Notes: generated by a model from the letters alone, not told the origin. 10,469 nt of DNA from Acetobacteraceae bacterium UBA6159 (GCA_002422345.1 DIUL01000180.1:1-10469); one strand, 5' to 3'; counted from the first letter of the stretch, positions 1 to 7,089 are shown. A program made the numbers and translations.

Positions 1-245
1 GGTGATTGACCGGACAGCAGTGGATAGAAATATAAAATTTCACTGTTTGTATATATAACGCGGTTTAGAGTATATACAAAAATATATATTACTACGTTGA
101 ATGCAGTTATATTAACGAATTATAATGTGCCAGTTATTAATTCTTCGATGCCAAACCGAACGGCAGCCTAAGTCTCCAGTGATGCTCACTTTCGAGGATT
201 CCTAGAATTGTGTATGATGAATCATTCCACAACGTAGAATAGACT
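1..245. other. AT-rich non-coding block
   Basis: Hand count gives 85 G or C in the first 240 bases (35%), against roughly two-thirds in the rest of the window. All frames are closed quickly by stops and I recognise no protein, tRNA or insertion-sequence end. The block holds a perfect inverted repeat (46-80) and an interrupted dyad at 208-232 (TTGTG and ATGAT pairing with ATCAT and CACAA). The shift to normal composition is abrupt near 245-262, just past the stop of the lipoprotein gene. It could be a remnant of acquired DNA, an intergenic regulatory region, or the edge of a mobile segment lying to the left; the sequence does not decide. Confidence 0.7.
46..80. repeat. Perfect 10-bp inverted repeat in AT-rich DNA
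   Basis: TTTGTATATA at 46-55 is followed after 15 bases by its exact reverse complement TATATACAAA at 71-80. The next base pairs outward and inward do not match as Watson-Crick pairs. The length and symmetry suit either an operator for a dimeric regulator or a cruciform or hairpin. No gene in the window is clearly controlled from it, since the nearest gene ends rather than starts here. Confidence 0.65.
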
Positions 246-261
246 GTGAGGGAAACCTCGT

Positions 262-663
262 CTAGGGGCGCGGGAGGAAGCCGGATCGGGTCACCGCCTC
301 CGCCTCCTTCTCATCCTTGGCCAGCATCCAGCCCTGGGAATACATGCAGTCGATCCGCGCGGCGCGCCTGCCATCGGCATTGTGGTCGATGGTCTGGAAG
401 GTGGGCGGTACCCAATAGCCGCCGATCGTGCGGCAGCTTGTCTGGTTGTTGTTCGTCGTGCACTGGCGTTGTGGCGGCACGAAATACTCGGGCCGCACCA
501 GCACCTGCTGCAGCACGGGAGGAAACCGCGCATGGCTTTCCGCGTCGCAGCGGGCCAGCGCGGCATCACGTTGGATCGGAGTTGCCCCCGGCTTCGCCCA
601 GTGTTCGGCGCAGCCGGAGAGCGACAGAATCGCGAGCAGGGTCAGCCCAGCCCGCCGGATCAC
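262..663 (-). CDS. Small predicted lipoprotein, unknown function
   Basis: A 133-residue protein begins at a GTG codon with an AAGGGA Shine-Dalgarno-like stretch just upstream. Residues 1-17 form a short signal peptide (two arginines, then a hydrophobic run) ending in the lipobox LSGC, so Cys18 is the expected lipidation site and Ala19 does not suggest inner-membrane retention. The mature part has four further cysteines (39, 68, 77, 106), enough for two disulfides, a proline- and aromatic-rich stretch GYWVPP (81-87) and a C-terminal pattern D-x-N with R...CMxxxGW (93-112) that I associate with small proteobacterial envelope lipoproteins. It starts 13 bp after the stop of the Bug receptor gene, so co-transcription is likely. 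No function can be assigned. The membrane-anchored assignment is firm; an outer-membrane location is inferred. Confidence 0.8.
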   Translation of the reverse strand: MIRRAGLTLLAILSLSGCAEHWAKPGATPIQRDAALARCDAESHARFPPVLQQVLVRPEYFVPPQRQCTTNNNQTSCRTIGGYWVPPTFQTIDHNADGRRAARIDCMYSQGWMLAKDEKEAEAVTRSGFLPRP

Positions 664-676
664 GCGTGTTCCCTTG

Positions 677-1651
677 TCATTCCGCCTTCATGTTCAGTTT
701 CTTGATCAGTGCCGCGTATTGGTCGTTGTCCGACCGCAATGTCTTTGCCAACTGCTCCGGTGAACTCGGATTGGGTTTCAACGCCAGCTTGCGGAACTGC
801 GCGATCAGCTCCGGATCCTCCGCGATCTTTGCCATCGTCGCGGCGAACTTGGCAATGATCGGATCCGGTGTCCCCACCGGCGCGAACACCCCGAACCAGG
901 CGTAGAAGTCGATCTGGGGGTAGAACTCCTGCAACAGCGGCACATCGGGATAGTCGGGATGGCGCTGCCGGTCCAGCACCGCCAGCAGCTTGCCCTTTCC
1001 CGCCGCCAGATGCGGGAAGGTGTTGGCGTCGGCATGGATCTGATGCACGCCCGCCAGGAAGTCCGAGAGGGATTCGCCGCCGCCCTTGTAGGGCACGTGC
1101 AGGATATCGACGCCGGCCGCGGCCTTGAACGCCTCACACATCATGTGACCCTGCGAACCGATGCCCGCGGTGCCCCAGCTCAATTTGCCGGGGTTGGCCT
1201 TGGCATAGGCCACCAGCTCGGGGATCGTGTTCGCCGGGATCGAGGGGTGCAGCGCGAACAGCAGCGTGCCGTCCGTGAAGCGCGACACCGGCTTCAGGTC
1301 CTTGAAGACGTCGATCGGCAGCTTGCGGAGATTGGGCAGCACCGTCACCGTCAAGGACGGTGTGGCCACGAAGGTGTAGCCATCGGGGACGGAGCGTACC
1401 GCCGCCTCCAGCCCCAGCGCGCCAGACGCGCCGCCCCGGTTGTCGATCACGAATTGCTGGCCCAGCACCTTCGACAGCCGATCGGCGAAGGGCCGCATGG
1501 CATTGTCCGTCGAACCGCCAGGCGCGAAGTTGACGATGATCTTGACGATCTTGTTGGGCCAGGTGTCGGCGGACTGGGCCTGCGCCCCGGTGAGCGGCGC
1601 GATGGCGGCCGCGGCCGCCATACCAGCGGTAAGGGAACGACGTGATAACAA
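677..1651 (-). CDS. Bug-family (TctC-like) tricarboxylate transporter substrate-binding protein
   Basis: Periplasmic receptor of the Bug/TctC family, which binds carboxylated compounds for tripartite tricarboxylate transporters or acts as a stand-alone sensor. I place the start at TTG 1651, giving 324 residues, because CAGGGAGGT lies 6 bases upstream; an in-frame GTG at 1681 has no Shine-Dalgarno. From the TTG the protein begins LSRRSL plus a hydrophobic stretch and ends its signal peptide near AQA (residues 23-25). Family marks follow: WPNK (31-34), the APGGSTD loop (43-49), a VIDNRGGASG stretch and a VPYKGGG stretch in the middle, and a length close to the usual 320-330. No TctA or TctB membrane genes are nearby, as is common for this expanded family. 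It follows the LLM oxidoreductase gene on the same strand and precedes the lipoprotein. The ligand is unknown. Confidence 0.93.
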   Translation of the reverse strand: MLSRRSLTAGMAAAAAIAPLTGAQAQSADTWPNKIVKIIVNFAPGGSTDNAMRPFADRLSKVLGQQFVIDNRGGASGALGLEAAVRSVPDGYTFVATPSLTVTVLPNLRKLPIDVFKDLKPVSRFTDGTLLFALHPSIPANTIPELVAYAKANPGKLSWGTAGIGSQGHMMCEAFKAAAGVDILHVPYKGGGESLSDFLAGVHQIHADANTFPHLAAGKGKLLAVLDRQRHPDYPDVPLLQEFYPQIDFYAWFGVFAPVGTPDPIIAKFAATMAKIAEDPELIAQFRKLALKPNPSSPEQLAKTLRSDNDQYAALIKKLNMKAE

Positions 1652-1655
1652 TTTT

Positions 1656-1664
1656 ACCTCCCTG
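1656..1664 (-). promoter_or_regulatory. Strong ribosome-binding site selecting a TTG start
   Basis: On the minus strand CAGGGAGGT is followed by a short A-rich spacer and then TTG at 1651-1649. The GGAGG core sits 6 bases from that codon. The upstream GTG at 1681 would put this Shine-Dalgarno inside the coding region, and no comparable purine stretch precedes it. Confidence 0.65.
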
Positions 1665-1687
1665 GTCAGTGTCTGATGCACTGGTTT

Positions 1688-1704
1688 CGCGGGTGGATCC
1701 CGCG
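1688..1704 (-). other. Intercistronic GC hairpin between LLM and Bug genes
   Basis: CGCGGG (1688-1693) and CCCGCG (1699-1704) form a perfect 6-bp stem with a 5-base loop in the gap between the two minus-strand genes. There is no T run after it on the minus strand, so it is a weak candidate terminator. It may instead be an mRNA stability or attenuation element that lowers read-through into the Bug gene. Confidence 0.45.
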
Positions 1705-1737
1705 TCCGGGGAGGTTACGGGTGAAATTGTCGCCGTG

Positions 1738-2811
1738 TCACGAAGTTTGGCGCATCGCCGGCAGGACCTCGGTTTCCAGCAGGCCCTTGGACACCGCGCC
1801 ATCCTCGGCCGAGGCGCCGCGCATCCCGCCGCTGACGGAAATCTTGTCGAGGCCGAGAGCACGGATGGCCTGGAGGCGGGCGATGACGGTGTCGGGGGTG
1901 CCGGTGATGGCGAAGCGATCGATGAAGGCGGGCGTCAGCACCGCGGCCTGGCGGGAATTCGCCATCGTGTGTGCCTTCATGTCGTAGGAATTGCGAAGCT
2001 CATGCAGCACCGCGTCGTCTGACGCGGACACCGGCCCGCTGGTCTTGCCATGCATCACCGAGAACCGCGCGAACGTGGTCAGCCCGCCCTTCACCAGATC
2101 GCGCGCCTTTGTCACGTCGGTGTGGCAGCCGGTGTTGATATAGGCGCCGAACTTGATCCCGTCCGGGTCGAGGCCGGCGTCCTTGCGGGCCTTGCGGGCG
2201 GTCTCGATCCCCCAGGCGATGCGCTCCAGGTCGGCGCCGAGGGCGAACATCACCCGGTCCGCCTGGCGCGCGGCGATCGCGATGACGCGCGGGCCGCTCG
2301 CCGCGACCTCCACCGGCACCTTGCGGCCTTGCGCGATCCAGTCGATGCGGCTGGCCGGCGGGGCATCGGCGAGTTCCAGGGCGGACATCGGCGGCGCGGT
2401 GTCGACGGGGATGTCGATGTCCTCGAAGGCCACGGATTCACCGCGCAGATAGGTCTGCAACTGCCGCAGATAGCGTTCAAACGGGGCCAGCTTGCCCGGT
2501 GCTCGCCCCAGATGCGCCAGCGCGGAGTCTCCCCGCCCGATCCCCAGCACCGCTCGGCCTGACGACACGCGGTCGACGCTGGCGATCGAACAGGCGGTGA
2601 CCGAGGCGTGGCGGGTGACCGAGTTCGACACGCCGGTGCCAAGCCCGATCCGCTTCGTCGTCGTGGCCGCCATGGCGAGGGCGACGTAAGGGTCTCCGGA
2701 CAGGTTCTGGGAGTCGACGACGAGGAACCCGTCCCAGCCGGCTTCCTCCAGTTGCTGGGCCGTGCGCGCCGAGGCCCGCGGTGACGCCACGCCCGTGATC
2801 CAGATTTCCAT
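1738..2811 (-). CDS. LLM-class flavin-dependent oxidoreductase (luciferase-like monooxygenase family)
   Basis: A 357-residue protein of the bacterial luciferase-like superfamily, TIM-barrel enzymes that use FMN or F420 with an organic substrate. I choose ATG 2811 over an in-frame start eight codons upstream because GGGGGAGAC lies just before it and the first beta strand (MEIWITG) begins there. Visible family marks are the GWDGF and D-S-Q segment (25-35), RIGLGTGV (54-61), a glycine-rich GIGRGDS loop after a GRAVL strand, a VAASGPR strand, and a C-terminal GTPDTVIARLQAI segment. It is divergent from a second LLM gene across 65 bp and lies upstream of the Bug receptor on the same strand, which suggests a shared substrate or regulon. 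Cofactor (FMN or F420) and substrate cannot be told from the sequence. Confidence 0.92.
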   Translation of the reverse strand: MEIWITGVASPRASARTAQQLEEAGWDGFLVVDSQNLSGDPYVALAMAATTTKRIGLGTGVSNSVTRHASVTACSIASVDRVSSGRAVLGIGRGDSALAHLGRAPGKLAPFERYLRQLQTYLRGESVAFEDIDIPVDTAPPMSALELADAPPASRIDWIAQGRKVPVEVAASGPRVIAIAARQADRVMFALGADLERIAWGIETARKARKDAGLDPDGIKFGAYINTGCHTDVTKARDLVKGGLTTFARFSVMHGKTSGPVSASDDAVLHELRNSYDMKAHTMANSRQAAVLTPAFIDRFAITGTPDTVIARLQAIRALGLDKISVSGGMRGASAEDGAVSKGLLETEVLPAMRQTS

Positions 2812-2876
2812 CCGCCGTCTCCCCCAAGTGGTCATTCCGGGTGATATTGAAGTGGAGAAGCGGAGGAGGAAACCCC
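2812..2876. promoter_or_regulatory. Divergent 65-bp promoter region of the two LLM genes
   Basis: The only space between the start codons at 2811 (minus) and 2877 (plus). It contains a Shine-Dalgarno for each gene (GGGGGAGAC on the minus strand, GGAGGAGG on the plus strand). The central AT-richer part around GTGATATTGAAG is the likeliest place for overlapping promoter elements. I see no convincing -35/-10 pair, so positions are inferred from layout alone. Confidence 0.5.
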
Positions 2877-3944
2877 ATGAAGTTCGGCATCGCGATCCCC
2901 ACGGACGCGGAATCCTGGCGGCTGGTGCGGCGGGCCGAGGAACTCGGCTTCGATCATGCCTGGTTCTATGACACGCAGATGCTCAGCGCCGATCCCTTCG
3001 TCGCCATGGCGGCCTGCGCGATGAAGACGACGCGCATCCGGCTGGGGACGGGGGTGCTGATCCCGTCCAACCGCATCGCCGCGGTTGCGGCCAATGCCTT
3101 CGCGTCGTTGAACAAGCTGGCACCCGGGCGGATCGACTTCGGCGTCGGCACGGGGTTCACCGGGCGGCGGGCGATGGGGCTGGGGGCGGTGAAACTCGCC
3201 GACATGGAGGAATATATCCGGGTTGTGCAGGCGCTCTGGCGTGGAGAGACGGTCGAGAGCGTGGTGGAGGGCAAGCCCCGCCTGATTCGCCTGCTGAACC
3301 CCGACCTGGGGCTGATCAATACCAACGGCGAGTTGCCGGTTTCCATCGCCGCCTCCGGCCCCAAGGCGCGGGCGCTGACGGCGAAGATCGCCGCCGGCTG
3401 GATCGACGGGGCACCCGGGGTCGCCCAGAGTACTGCGGCCCTGGCCTCGATGCGGGAGACCTGGGCGGCGGCGGGGCAGGCGCCCGAGTCGTTGAACGCC
3501 ATCGCCTGGGCCGGCGGCTGCGTGCTGCGGCCGGGGGAACCCGCGGACAGTCCCCGCGCCATCGCGCAGGCCGGGCCGCGGACCATGACGTTGCTGCACC
3601 GGGCCGCCGACGCGGTGCTGGGCGGCTATCCCCCGATCAACCTCCCGGCCGAGTTCGCCGACAAGGTCTCCGGCTATGTCGAGATGGCGCGGAACTACGG
3701 TCCCCAGGGCGCGCATTACCTCGACAACCACCGCGGCCACCTGATGTTCGTCCGCCCCGATGAACGCCCCTTCCTGACCGGAGAGATGATCCGCCGAATG
3801 ACCTGGACGGCCGAGGAAGCCGAACTGACCGAACGGGTCGCGGCGCTGGAGGCGGCGGGGTTCACCCAGATCGTGTTCTCGATCCTGCCGGGGCAGGAGC
3901 AGGCGGTGGAGGATTGGGGGCGGATCAGGGGAGCATTCGCGTAG
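2877..3944 (+). CDS. LLM-class flavin-dependent oxidoreductase, second paralogue
   Basis: A 355-residue luciferase-superfamily enzyme. ATG 2877 is preceded by GGAGGAGG and starts the first barrel strand MKFGIAIP; twelve upstream in-frame codons from 2841 would sit over this Shine-Dalgarno and are left out. Marks seen: RAEELGFDHAWFYD near residues 22-35, RLGTGV, the strand GRIDFGVGTGF with its glycine loop, and IAASGPKARAL. It aligns along its length with the minus-strand LLM protein, with the same order of glycine motifs and DP-Y/F-VA segment, but is clearly diverged, so the two are distant paralogues rather than a recent duplication. It ends at TAG 3944, convergent with the solute-binding protein gene. 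Substrate and electron donor are not determinable; a flavin reductase partner is not visible. Confidence 0.92.
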   Translation: MKFGIAIPTDAESWRLVRRAEELGFDHAWFYDTQMLSADPFVAMAACAMKTTRIRLGTGVLIPSNRIAAVAANAFASLNKLAPGRIDFGVGTGFTGRRAMGLGAVKLADMEEYIRVVQALWRGETVESVVEGKPRLIRLLNPDLGLINTNGELPVSIAASGPKARALTAKIAAGWIDGAPGVAQSTAALASMRETWAAAGQAPESLNAIAWAGGCVLRPGEPADSPRAIAQAGPRTMTLLHRAADAVLGGYPPINLPAEFADKVSGYVEMARNYGPQGAHYLDNHRGHLMFVRPDERPFLTGEMIRRMTWTAEEAELTERVAALEAAGFTQIVFSILPGQEQAVEDWGRIRGAFA

Positions 3945-3953
3945 GCGGTAGGT

Positions 3954-3976
3954 GCCCCGGGGAAAGCCCCCGGGGC
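3954..3976. terminator. GC-rich hairpin between convergent genes
   Basis: GCCCCGGGG (3954-3962) pairs perfectly with CCCCGGGGC (3968-3976) around a 5-base loop. It fills most of the 40-bp gap between the stops of the LLM gene (plus) and the solute-binding protein gene (minus). The position and a 9-bp all-GC stem suit a bidirectional transcription stop. There is no U tract in either direction, so it would be a non-canonical terminator. Confidence 0.6.
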
Positions 3977-3984
3977 GATCCCCG

Positions 3985-5562
3985 TCAAACCCGCTTGGCA
4001 CCCCAGAACAGCGGGAACCCATCCGGGATCCCATCGATCGACTTCTGCCACGCCACCGGCTGATACCAGATCCCCAGCGGAATATGCGGCACGTCGATCC
4101 AGCATTGTTCCTGGATGGCAACGGCGATCTTCTTCTGTGCCTCCAGGTCCGGCGCATCGACCCAGGCGGAGCGCAATTCTTCGATCTTCGGGCTGTCTGT
4201 CCAGCCGAACCAGGCCTTCTCTCCGGTCGTGCGGAAAAAATGCAGCATCGGCGTCTGCACATCCAACCCGTTGGCCGTCGTGCACAGCGCGCTCCAGCCG
4301 CCTTTGTCCATCGGCTGCTTGTTCTCCCGCCGGACGATCGCGGTGCCCCAGTCCAGCGACTGGACATCGAGGTTCAGGCCCACGTTCTTGAACATCTCGG
4401 CCGTCATGTCCCCCATCGCCTTGCGGTAATGTGGGTCGAACGGCGCCAGCAGCACGGTGCGCTCGTTGTTGTAGCCGGCTTCCTTGATCATCGCCTTGAC
4501 CCGAGCCATGTCGCGCGGGCTGTTCAGCACATCCATCCCCGCGTCGTTCGCCATGTCGGTGCCGGGGGTGAAGATGCCCACCTTGTCGCGCCACATCGCC
4601 CGGTCCTCTCCTGCGATCGCGGTCATGAAGTCGGCCTGGTCCACCGCGCGGATCATCGCCCGCCGGATCGCCGGATTGTTGAACGGCGGCTGGAGGTTGT
4701 TCATCTTCAGCATGCCCATCGTGCCGTTGCGATCCTTGATCGCCACGTTGATGCGGCCCGTCTGCTTCAGCACCGGCAACAGATCGACGGTCGGCAGTTC
4801 CCACCAGTCCATCTCGCCCGAGCGCATCGACGCCGCCGACGTGCCGTCATCGGGGCTGGTGATCCACTCCACCCTATTGAAATGCACCACCTTCGCCCCA
4901 GCCGTCCACCCTGTGCTCGGCTCGGACCTTGGCACGTACTTGTCGTTCTTGACGTAGACCGCTCGAGCGCCGGACACCCATTCGTCGGCCTTGAACTTGA
5001 ACGGGCCGCTGCCGACCATTTCGGAGATGCCCTTGAACGGGTCCATCAGCGCGAACCGCTCGGGCATCATCGCGCACATCGGGGTGGAGATCTTCCCCAG
5101 CGCGTAGGGCAGATGCGCGAAAGGTCGTTTCAGCCGAAACTGGAACGTCCGGTCATCGATCACCGACAATTCGTCCGTGCGCGCCATCAGCAGGCTGCCG
5201 ACGCCATCGCGCCTGGCCCAGCGCTTGATGGAGGCGACGCAGTCCTTCGCCGTCACACGCTCCCCATCGTGCCACGCCAGGCCTTCCCGCAGGCGCAGGA
5301 CCCAGCGCTTGCCGTCGTCCTCCAGCGACACCCGGTCCAGCATCTGCGGCTGCATGCGATAGTTGCTGTCCATGCCGAACAGCGTGTCGAACACCATGAA
5401 GCCGTGGTTGCGCGCGGTATAGACGGTCGTCACGATCGGATCGAGGATCGTCAGGTCGGACTGCGGAATGAACTTCAATGGAGCCACCGCCTGGCCCTTG
5501 CCGATCGAGGGCGCGGCGAGGGTGGCGGCGGCGGCGGTTGCGAAAGTACGGCGTGTCAGCAT
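3985..5562 (-). CDS. ABC transporter substrate-binding protein, family 5 (DppA/OppA type)
   Basis: A 525-residue periplasmic receptor of the peptide/nickel/opine ABC transporter family. The N-terminus TRRTFA followed by an alanine-rich stretch is a twin-arginine-like signal, probably cleaved near GQA (23-25). No lipobox cysteine is present, so a soluble periplasmic form is expected. Family marks: LDP at 40-42, F-D-T-L-F at 58-62, and the signature stretch WVLRLREGLAWHDG with T-A-K-D (87-107), which corresponds to the LR-x-G-x-x-F/W-x-D-G segment of the family; length also fits. It starts 27 bp downstream of the CoA-transferase stop, so the two are probably co-transcribed. No permease or ATPase genes lie here, so it must use a transporter encoded elsewhere. 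Members bind peptides, sugars, opines and other solutes; the ligand is not predictable. Confidence 0.93.
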   Translation of the reverse strand: MLTRRTFATAAAATLAAPSIGKGQAVAPLKFIPQSDLTILDPIVTTVYTARNHGFMVFDTLFGMDSNYRMQPQMLDRVSLEDDGKRWVLRLREGLAWHDGERVTAKDCVASIKRWARRDGVGSLLMARTDELSVIDDRTFQFRLKRPFAHLPYALGKISTPMCAMMPERFALMDPFKGISEMVGSGPFKFKADEWVSGARAVYVKNDKYVPRSEPSTGWTAGAKVVHFNRVEWITSPDDGTSAASMRSGEMDWWELPTVDLLPVLKQTGRINVAIKDRNGTMGMLKMNNLQPPFNNPAIRRAMIRAVDQADFMTAIAGEDRAMWRDKVGIFTPGTDMANDAGMDVLNSPRDMARVKAMIKEAGYNNERTVLLAPFDPHYRKAMGDMTAEMFKNVGLNLDVQSLDWGTAIVRRENKQPMDKGGWSALCTTANGLDVQTPMLHFFRTTGEKAWFGWTDSPKIEELRSAWVDAPDLEAQKKIAVAIQEQCWIDVPHIPLGIWYQPVAWQKSIDGIPDGFPLFWGAKRV

Positions 5563-5589
5563 GGTGCGTTGTTCCAGAACAAGGGGGGC

Positions 5590-6777
5590 TCAGATGACCT
5601 TGGCGGTACGGAAACCGCTGATCTGATCAGCGGAATAGCCGAGTTCGCCCAGGATTTCGTCGTTGTGCTGCCCGAACATCGGCGGCGGACGATCCACCGC
5701 CGGTCCGCCATGGGCGAACTTGAAAGCGGCGACGGGCACGGTGAACGACCCCGGCACGCCCGGCGCGTTGTCGTGCTTGTGCAGGATGCCGCGGCTGCCA
5801 AGCTGCGGGTCGGCCAAGGCTTCCCCCATCGTGCGGACGCGGGAGGCTGGGACGTGACGGGCCTGGAACCATTCCTCCCACTCGGCCGCGGTCTTGCCCA
5901 GCAGCAACTGACCCAGGACTTGTTCTTCGCGCGCGTGGTCGGCGTCGCGTTCGTCGTTGGTCTTCTTGGCCATGTCCGGCCGTTCCAGCGCGATCCACAG
6001 GCGCCGTTGCTGGCGCAGGTTGGAGGCGCCGATCATCACCATGCCGTCCTTGGTCGGATAGGCCATGGAGGTCGCGTGGCCCGTGCTGTTGCCCGACGGC
6101 TTGGGGTGCTTGCCGTTGCGCATGTAGCCGGTCACGTGGCTCGCCATCAGCATCATCGCGACATCGAGCATCGCCATGTCGATGCGCTGGCCCTGACCCG
6201 TCCGCTCCCGCTGGAACAGCGCCGCCGACAGCGCATAGGCACCCATCGTGCCGGTCGCGTAGTCGATCGCCGGTGCCCCGATCTTGATCGGGTTGGCCTG
6301 TGGCGTGCCGGTCATCGCCATGATACCCGACGTCGACTGGATGACGTGGTCGTAGGCGGTGCGTTCCCGCTTGGGCCCGCCCTGGCCGTAGGCGGAGAAC
6401 GAGGCGTAGATCAGCTTGGGATTGATCTTGCGCAGGTCCTCATAGCCCAGGCCCAAAGCCTCAAACGCGCCGGGGCGGTAGTTTTCAACCAGCACGTCCG
6501 CGGTGGCGACCAGTTTCTTGAGGATTTCCCGCCCCTGTTCGGATTTCAGGTTCAGGCTGATGGCGCGCTTGTTGGACCCCTGCGTCAGGAATCCCGTGCC
6601 CATCAGCGCATGGTTCAGGTCATTGTCGGACCCTGAATCACGGCTCTGGTCGGGGTCGGACGGGTCTTCGACCTTGATGACATCGGCGCCCATGAGCCCA
6701 AGCTGGTAGGCCGCGAAGGGGCCGGCGAGGACATGGGTGATGTCGATGATGCGAATGCCTTCGAAGGGGCGAGGCAT
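5590..6777 (-). CDS. CaiB/BaiF-type (class III) CoA-transferase
   Basis: A 395-residue cytoplasmic enzyme of the class III CoA-transferase family, which moves CoA between acyl-CoA and a free acid. The start ATG 6777 is preceded by GGAGGAA at good spacing. Seen along the chain: G-x-R-I-I-D-I-T-H-V-L-A-G-P-F (7-21), G-A-D-V-I-K-V-E-D-P (30-39), N-K-R-A-I-S-L-N-L (69-77), VENYRPG (97-103), S-x-x-Y-G-Q-x-G-P (128-135), and G-x-P-x-x-D-Y-A-T-G with Asp172 in the place of the catalytic aspartate that forms the enzyme-CoA anhydride (Asp169 in formyl-CoA transferase). The RTGQGQRIDMAMLD stretch after it is also typical. The downstream solute receptor suggests import followed by CoA activation of an organic acid, but the acid is unknown. 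Confidence 0.95.
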   Translation of the reverse strand: MPRPFEGIRIIDITHVLAGPFAAYQLGLMGADVIKVEDPSDPDQSRDSGSDNDLNHALMGTGFLTQGSNKRAISLNLKSEQGREILKKLVATADVLVENYRPGAFEALGLGYEDLRKINPKLIYASFSAYGQGGPKRERTAYDHVIQSTSGIMAMTGTPQANPIKIGAPAIDYATGTMGAYALSAALFQRERTGQGQRIDMAMLDVAMMLMASHVTGYMRNGKHPKPSGNSTGHATSMAYPTKDGMVMIGASNLRQQRRLWIALERPDMAKKTNDERDADHAREEQVLGQLLLGKTAAEWEEWFQARHVPASRVRTMGEALADPQLGSRGILHKHDNAPGVPGSFTVPVAAFKFAHGGPAVDRPPPMFGQHNDEILGELGYSADQISGFRTAKVI

Positions 6778-6784
6778 GGCGGTT

Positions 6785-6809
6785 CCTCCGGGATTGATTT
6801 GTCCGGAGG
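6785..6809 (-). promoter_or_regulatory. Hairpin overlapping the CoA-transferase ribosome-binding site
   Basis: In the minus-strand leader CCTCCGG (6809-6803) is the exact reverse complement of CCGGAGG (6791-6785), separated by 11 bases. The second arm contains the GGAGG Shine-Dalgarno of the gene starting at 6777, so the folded leader would hide it. This is a direct sequence observation; a regulatory role (translational control, or a structure opened by a ligand or protein) is inference. Confidence 0.5.
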
Positions 6810-6828
6810 GTGGGGGTTTGGGTGGGGG
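6808..6828 (+). other. G-quadruplex motif in the CoA-transferase leader
   Basis: Four G tracts lie on the plus strand at 6808-6810, 6812-6816, 6820-6822 and 6824-6828, with loops of 1, 3 and 1 bases. This meets the usual G3+/short-loop rule for intramolecular quadruplexes. The plus strand is the template for the CoA-transferase, and the motif touches one arm of the ribosome-binding-site hairpin. Confidence 0.55.
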
Positions 6829-6864
6829 ACGTCAATGTGAGGCGTTTTGTGTGGAAGGACGTCG

Positions 6865-7089
6865 CTACCCACGCGTCGCGTTGCCGCCTTGGCGCACCGC
6901 TTCCCAGATGTCCCGCACCGTGCGGGGGCTGACGCCGCTTTCCTCACCCTCCTGCAACGCCGAGCGCAGTGCGGTGAGCCTGGCTTCCTGGGCCTCCGGC
7001 GGACGCGGGGCGGCGGTAACGCCGTCGTTGGCGCTGACCCGGGTTTCGATGACGTGGTCACCGATGCGGAGGGACGTGTCCTTGGTCAT
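6865..7089 (-). CDS. ParD-like antitoxin, solitary and probably degenerate
   Basis: A 74-residue protein starting at ATG 7089. The start MTKDTSLRIGDH resembles the N-terminal strand of ParD antitoxins, and RLTALRSALQEGEESG (37-52) with SPRTVRDIWEAVR (54-66) resembles their ParE-binding C-terminal half. Only about 24 residues lie between these two parts, where intact ParD proteins have roughly 30 or more that form the ribbon-helix-helix. The expected S-E-V-V-R and L-R-L-L-E helix is missing, replaced by a proline-rich stretch (28-31). No ParE gene follows: the 87 bp before the CoA-transferase hold only the leader hairpin and the G tracts. It is therefore either a relic or an antitoxin serving a toxin elsewhere. 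Family assignment rests on motif resemblance only. Confidence 0.6.
   Translation of the reverse strand: MTKDTSLRIGDHVIETRVSANDGVTAAPRPPEAQEARLTALRSALQEGEESGVSPRTVRDIWEAVRQGGNATRG

Noticed and set aside
2..58. Possible C-terminal end of a gene entering from the left, 18 codons in frame 2
   Set aside because: Too short to judge, in AT-rich DNA, and without any recognisable motif.
241..263. Hairpin at the lipoprotein gene stop (GAGG, GAAA loop, CCTC, plus an AGAC/GTCT outer stem)
   Set aside because: The stem is interrupted by a 3-base bulge, is short, and has no T run on the minus strand, so a terminator call is not supported.
1738..3944. luxAB-type bioluminescence genes
   Set aside because: Both proteins belong to the broad LLM family, but there are no luxCDE-type genes and nothing beyond superfamily motifs; most LLM enzymes are not light-emitting.
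2832..4367. Minus-strand open frame of 511 codons
   Set aside because: It crosses the LLM gene antisense, the terminator hairpin and part of the solute-binding protein gene in another frame; a shadow of GC-rich coding DNA.
3952..6636. Very long plus-strand open frame (894 codons) opposite the solute-binding protein and CoA-transferase
   Set aside because: It is antisense to two genes with clear family motifs, is extremely rich in His, Arg and Gln in the pattern expected of a GC-rich shadow frame, and has no recognisable domain.
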